This document shows, piece after piece, positions 31,667-33,842 of a stretch of DNA of 33,842 bases. The stretch lies in NCBI GenBank assembly GCA_016218815.1, contig JACRCX010000079.1, forward strand, positions 1-33,842, given 5' to 3'. Numbering within the stretch: the first letter of the stretch is position 1; each line of letters begins with the position of its first letter. The notes beneath the pieces were generated by a model. It did no database searches and was not told where the DNA came from. It saw nothing but the letters and a program-made list of their open reading frames with translations. The stretch is from Deltaproteobacteria bacterium. GTDB taxonomy: Bacteria > Myxococcota_A > Polyangia > DRWM01 > JAAZOP01. Position numbers and translations under genes: made by a program.

Positions 31667-32053
31667 TCAGTACGGGTGTCGAGCGAGAGGCGAGCCTGGC
31701 GCGCAAGGGCCCGAACCGAGCAAGCAACTCATTCCGTCGTCCAAGCACTGGGCGAAGCACTTCGTGGGCCATGGTTCTTCCGTCGGCTGTGCGGCACCGT
31801 GATAGCGCATCCCCGGCGTGGGCTGGACCGGCCATTCGCACGGTCCAGCCGTTGTGGGCCTTCCCATCGGTATCGAGCCCTCCGACACTCGCTGACAGAA
31901 CCGGATGCAGCCGCCGAACGCCGCGGCGCACTCATCGCGGTCTCGGGCGAGTACCGCTCTGTCGATCACGACCCCCAGGGAGGCGCCCGCGCAGGCCGCA
32001 CCGACGCACGCCGCGAGCAGGATCCAGAGCCGTCGCCGCGACTGCCCGTCCAT
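31667..32053 (-). CDS. Small Cys-rich membrane-anchored protein
   Basis: 128 residues from ATG 32053. A basic start (MDGQSRRRLW) and a hydrophobic segment (ILLAACVGAACAGASLGVVI) form a signal anchor or lipobox region. The exported part has a spaced cysteine pattern, C-x6-C-x3-C then CEWP, KCFAQC and CLLGSGPC, suggesting disulfides. I do not recognise the family. The start carries GAGGTGCGGCG upstream, identical to the leaders of the two antitoxin genes at 32684 and 33729, so it may be part of the same mobile or duplicated island. It is the last gene of that minus-strand series. Confidence 0.55.
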   Translation of the reverse strand: MDGQSRRRLWILLAACVGAACAGASLGVVIDRAVLARDRDECAAAFGGCIRFCQRVSEGSIPMGRPTTAGPCEWPVQPTPGMRYHGAAQPTEEPWPTKCFAQCLDDGMSCLLGSGPCAPGSPLARHPY

Positions 32054-32092
32054 CGCCGCACCTCGCCCCCTCCACACGTCGCGACCGTCGCC

Positions 32093-32356
32093 CTACGCGG
32101 CCGCACTTTGCCACCACCCGCGTTGGGCGCGAACATCCAGGCGGAGCGACCAGTCGGCCTGACGTTCCAGGTCCCGCAGAACGCGATGAAGTCCGTCGAT
32201 GTTCGGCACGACCACCTCCCGCTCAACGCAGGACGGACAGACGCGCGTCTGGACACCGGGCAGGGTGACAGGCGTTCCGCCGACGTCGAACTCCGCGTCG
32301 CCACGACACGAGTTCGGACATCCACGGCACCGCGTGCACGTCATCCGGCACCCCAT
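32093..32356 (-). CDS. YgiT-type zinc-finger protein, copy A
   Basis: 87 residues. The fold is the N-terminal part of MqsA-like antitoxins: MGCRMTCTRCRG, a beta segment (DAEFDVGGTPVTLPGV), VCPSCVEREVVVPNIDGLHRVLRDL. Two CxxC pairs should bind zinc. The helix-turn-helix domain of full MqsA is missing. It lies four bases after the stop of the toxin remnant, the same spacing as copy B. Its DNA is close to copy B through most of its length, diverging at the C-terminus (QRGWWQSAAA). In copy A CPSCGE is changed to CPSCVE. Confidence 0.75.
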   Translation of the reverse strand: MGCRMTCTRCRGCPNSCRGDAEFDVGGTPVTLPGVQTRVCPSCVEREVVVPNIDGLHRVLRDLERQADWSLRLDVRAQRGWWQSAAA

Positions 32357-32360
32357 CCGT

Positions 32361-32420
32361 TCATCGCCTCCGGTACACCTCGCGCCGGGCCGCCGGCTTG
32401 ATCTCCACCCGGTACGCCAA
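32361..32420 (-). pseudogene. RelE-family toxin remnant (19 codons)
   Basis: After the copy A antitoxin stop (TAG, CCC, then TTG) the frame reads LAYRVEIKPAARREVYRRR and stops. The first 13 or so residues are a typical RelE N-terminus; the last six match the C-terminus of the intact toxin (REVYRGR). About 70 central codons, including the catalytic region, are gone. Both flanking genes remain open, so the loss is confined to the toxin. Confidence 0.85.
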
Positions 32421-32423
32421 GGG

Positions 32424-32684
32424 CTACTCCAGCCTCAGGTCGCGCTTCACCTTCTCCCAGGGAATCGACCCCGGCTCCTTCTCCGCCTCGCGGGCCGCGG
32501 CGATGTCCGCGGCATCCTCCGCCGCTTCCCGCAGCCACGCCTCCATGCGCTGGTAGCGCCGCTCGGTCATGAGCACGAAGGCCGATCGCCCCTTTCCGCG
32601 GAGGCGCACGAACGGCCGCCGTTGGGCCGCCTTCATCGCGGCGCCCAGGTCCGCGCATTCTCCGGTTGTCGTCGCACGAGTCAT
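32424..32684 (-). CDS. Phd/YefM-like antitoxin, copy A
   Basis: 86 residues from ATG 32684, which has GGGAGGTG upstream; an in-frame ATG five codons earlier overlaps that site. The fold suggests a Phd/YefM-type antitoxin: N-terminal strand-helix (PFVRLRGKGRSAFVLMTERRYQ) followed by a charged C-terminal helix (AAREAEKEPGSIPWEKVKRDL) that would wrap the toxin. Same length as copy B but only modestly similar. Its toxin has been deleted, so it may now act as a solitary regulator or as an anti-addiction antitoxin. Confidence 0.75.
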   Translation of the reverse strand: MTRATTTGECADLGAAMKAAQRRPFVRLRGKGRSAFVLMTERRYQRMEAWLREAAEDAADIAAAREAEKEPGSIPWEKVKRDLRLE

Positions 32685-32743
32685 CGCCGCACCTCCCACC
32701 GCCGAAGATGGGCCGGGGAAGCGCCCGGCGTCAACCGCGCCGC
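32685..32743 (-). repeat. Conserved antitoxin leader, copy A
   Basis: About 59 bases upstream of antitoxin A match the leader of antitoxin B (33730-33786) with two single-base gaps and about three substitutions. It contains the ribosome binding site, the segment GGCCCATC, and a GGTTGA that is the stop of the preceding small frame. Confidence 0.9.
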
Positions 32744-32853
32744 TTCGCCTTCACGAGCTCGGCCTCGAACTCCTCCGGCCCGCGCAGGATCGCCAGCCGC
32801 AGGATCGCGGCCCTCGTGCAAGGCAGCGCCTTGAACTCGGGCGCGTCGTTCAT
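32731..32853 (-). CDS. Possible small protein (40 aa) between toxin-antitoxin units
   Basis: The frame MNDAPEFKALPCTRAAILRL...VKAKRRG ends inside the conserved leader of copy A. Codon use resembles real genes, but the ribosome binding site is weak. The same leader upstream of copy B also ends a frame in RRG-stop, hinting that this small gene or its tail belongs to the duplicated unit. It could be a remnant of a longer gene. Confidence 0.35.
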   Translation of the reverse strand: MNDAPEFKALPCTRAAILRLAILRGPEEFEAELVKAKRRG

Positions 32854-32889
32854 CACCGGGACAAGCGCCTCGCCGCGGGCGCCGTCACG

Positions 32890-33192
32890 CTACGCCGATT
32901 GCCTCCGCCGTCTCGCAGGCAGGCGCCGCTCGACCGCCGCAGTCTCCCATCGCCCGCGCCGGACCCGCAGATCCAGGTGCAGCGTCCGGCCGGCCTTTCG
33001 CTCCAGGTCCCGCACAACGCGATGAAGGCCGTCGATGTTCGGCACGACCACCTCGCGTTCACCGCAGGACGGACAGACGCTCGTCTCGATACCGCACAGG
33101 GTGACGGGCGTTCCGCCGACGCTGAACTCCGCGTCGCCGCGGCACGAACTCAGGTTTCCATGGCACCGCGTGCATGTCATCCGGCACCCCAT
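32890..33192 (-). CDS. YgiT-type zinc-finger protein, copy B
   Basis: 100 residues. Two CxxC pairs (CTRCHG and CPSCGE) flank DAEFSVGGTPVTLCGI, and ENID-like VVVPNIDGLHRVVRDL follows, the N-terminal domain of MqsA/YgiT-type antitoxins. A basic tail (RRLPARRRRQSA) replaces the usual helix-turn-helix. It starts four bases after the RelE stop, so it is the third gene of an antitoxin-toxin-zinc-finger operon. The partner relation to RelE is unusual, since YgiT proteins normally pair with other toxins. Confidence 0.8.
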   Translation of the reverse strand: MGCRMTCTRCHGNLSSCRGDAEFSVGGTPVTLCGIETSVCPSCGEREVVVPNIDGLHRVVRDLERKAGRTLHLDLRVRRGRWETAAVERRLPARRRRQSA

Positions 33193-33196
33193 CCGT

Positions 33197-33472
33197 TCAT
33201 CGCCCCCGGTACACCTCGCGGCGATGACCGATCCGCACGACCAACACGACAAGCGAGTCGCCCTGGATCTCGTACAACACCCGAAACACGCCTACCCGGA
33301 TCCGCCAGTACGGGGAGCCGCGGACCTTCGCGCAACCGGGCGGGCGCGGGTTGTCGGCGAGGGCCTCAGCCGCGGAGAGAACTCGCGCACGGTCGCGTTC
33401 CTCGAGTCGCTCCAGTTCCCGCAACGCGGGCGCCTCGAACAGAACCGCGTACCGTCGCGGGGCGCCGGTCAC
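33197..33472 (-). CDS. RelE/ParE-family toxin
   Basis: 91 residues from GTG 33472, overlapping the antitoxin stop as GTGA. The family pattern is clear: YAVLFEAPALRELERLEERDR, CAKVRGSPYWRIRVGVFRVLYEI, and LVVLVVRIGHRREVYR. RelE proteins cut mRNA on the ribosome; the basic residues of the C-terminal strands are intact. Expected to be neutralised by the preceding antitoxin. Confidence 0.93.
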   Translation of the reverse strand: MTGAPRRYAVLFEAPALRELERLEERDRARVLSAAEALADNPRPPGCAKVRGSPYWRIRVGVFRVLYEIQGDSLVVLVVRIGHRREVYRGR

Positions 33473-33729
33473 AGGCCGAGCCTCCGTTTCACCTCCTCGA
33501 TCGGGATCGGTCGTTCCCCGCGCTTGCGAGCCGCCGCTACGGCCTTCTCCGCCGCCACCGCATCCAGGTAGTCGTCGAGATCCTCCAGGATTCGCCGGAA
33601 GCTGCGGGCCGACAACAGCACCGCGCGTTCACGCCCTTTCCGTTCGAGCCATACCGTCCGGCCGCCGCGGAGCTTGCCCAGGGTGCCCTCCGCGTCCCTG
33701 AGAACCCTATCCGCACTCTCACGAGTCAT
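33469..33729 (-). CDS. Phd/YefM-like antitoxin, copy B
   Basis: 86 residues from ATG 33729, with GGAGGTG upstream. N-terminal half (KLRGGRTVWLERKGRERAVL) resembles the DNA-binding strand-helix of Phd/YefM proteins; the acidic then basic C-terminal helices (DLDDYLDAVAAEKAV; IPIEEVKRRLGL) should bind RelE. The stop overlaps the toxin start. Probably autorepresses the operon. Confidence 0.8.
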   Translation of the reverse strand: MTRESADRVLRDAEGTLGKLRGGRTVWLERKGRERAVLLSARSFRRILEDLDDYLDAVAAEKAVAAARKRGERPIPIEEVKRRLGL

Positions 33730-33786
33730 CGCCGCACCTCCACCGCCGAGGATGGGCCGGGAAGCGCCCCACGTCAACCGCGCCGC
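33730..33786 (-). repeat. Conserved antitoxin leader, copy B
   Basis: About 57 bases nearly identical to 32685-32743, covering the ribosome binding site and the end of an upstream frame. It marks the left boundary of the duplicated unit of about 1045 bases. Confidence 0.9.
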
Positions 33787-33797
33787 GTCGCCGGGGT

Positions 33798-33842
33798 GGT
33801 CGGGATAGCCCGGAGGGCTTCGGCCTCCGGGCTATCCCGACC
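33798..33842 (-). terminator. Perfect 19-bp inverted repeat at the window end
   Basis: Arms 33798-33816 and 33824-33842 are perfectly complementary around GCTTCGG; a C(UUCG)G tetraloop with one bulged G is an alternative. It is the strongest hairpin in the window and could be a terminator for a gene outside it. The sequence ends exactly at the last base of the arm. Confidence 0.6.

Noticed and set aside
31575..31931. Minus-strand frame of 118 codons ending RKLAELSGRSG
   Set aside because: It overlaps the Cys-rich gene in another frame, has no ribosome binding site and no recognisable family.
33193..33252. Upstream extension of YgiT copy B
   Set aside because: It would overlap the RelE gene, and copy A has the same start context at the downstream ATG.

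Overview
The window is very GC-rich, with almost every third codon position G or C, so that long spurious reading frames run antisense to most genes. Small lipoproteins with an acidic Asp/Glu linker after the lipobox, a Cys-rich secreted module, a MopE-like calcium-type motif and a DUF2914 protein together suggest a Myxococcota-like (deltaproteobacterial) environmental genome. That placement is inference. No phage, conjugation or CRISPR genes were seen. The window starts inside a gene and ends exactly on a perfect inverted repeat, so it may be a whole assembly contig.

Layout, left to right. (1) 2-1894: 3' part of an HdrD/DsrK-like Fe-S oxidoreductase followed by a single-domain response regulator. 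(2) 1978-9626: accessory metabolic and surface genes: an aldo/keto reductase, a 60-residue conserved protein, a subtilisin-like lipoprotein protease with Ig/PKD-like repeats, a small conserved protein, a TAP-like alpha/beta-hydrolase lipoprotein, a pirin and a universal stress protein. (3) 9807-11579: a lipoprotein with three thioredoxin-fold modules, divergent from the stress protein over back-to-back promoters. (4) 11924-13296: a MntA/HepT toxin-antitoxin pair with a good promoter, an alpha/beta-hydrolase pseudogene with its middle deleted, and tRNA-Glu(CTC). (5) 13412-16265 (minus): an active alpha/beta-hydrolase lipoprotein coupled to a double-domain relative in which both nucleophile serines are replaced. 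(6) 16408-23424 (mostly plus): M20 peptidase overlapping YchF GTPase, a TPR protein, tsaE (minus), an M1-type peptidase lipoprotein coupled to a membrane protein, and rpsU with an unusual N-terminal extension. (7) 23381-29965 (minus): a tight four-gene operon of DUF2914 protein, a large AsmA-like/GT51 glycosyltransferase fusion, a GGDEF protein with a GGDSF active site, and an M28-like lipoprotein. (8) 30085-31491: an M28 lipoprotein whose signal peptide core is a W-A repeat encoded by a hexanucleotide repeat. (9) 31667-33786 (minus): a duplicated toxin-antitoxin unit (Phd-like antitoxin, RelE toxin, YgiT-type zinc finger); in the inner copy the toxin is reduced to 19 codons.

The most unusual features are: the mosaic toxin-antitoxin duplication with near-identical flanks and diverged cores; four intergenic arrays of 7-nt units (plus one of 8-nt units), resembling the heptamer STRRs known from cyanobacteria; the AsmA/GT51-GGDSF operon; the degenerate double hydrolase; the triple thioredoxin lipoprotein; and the W-A signal peptide. 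All functions are read from motifs and context by eye; no database search was possible.
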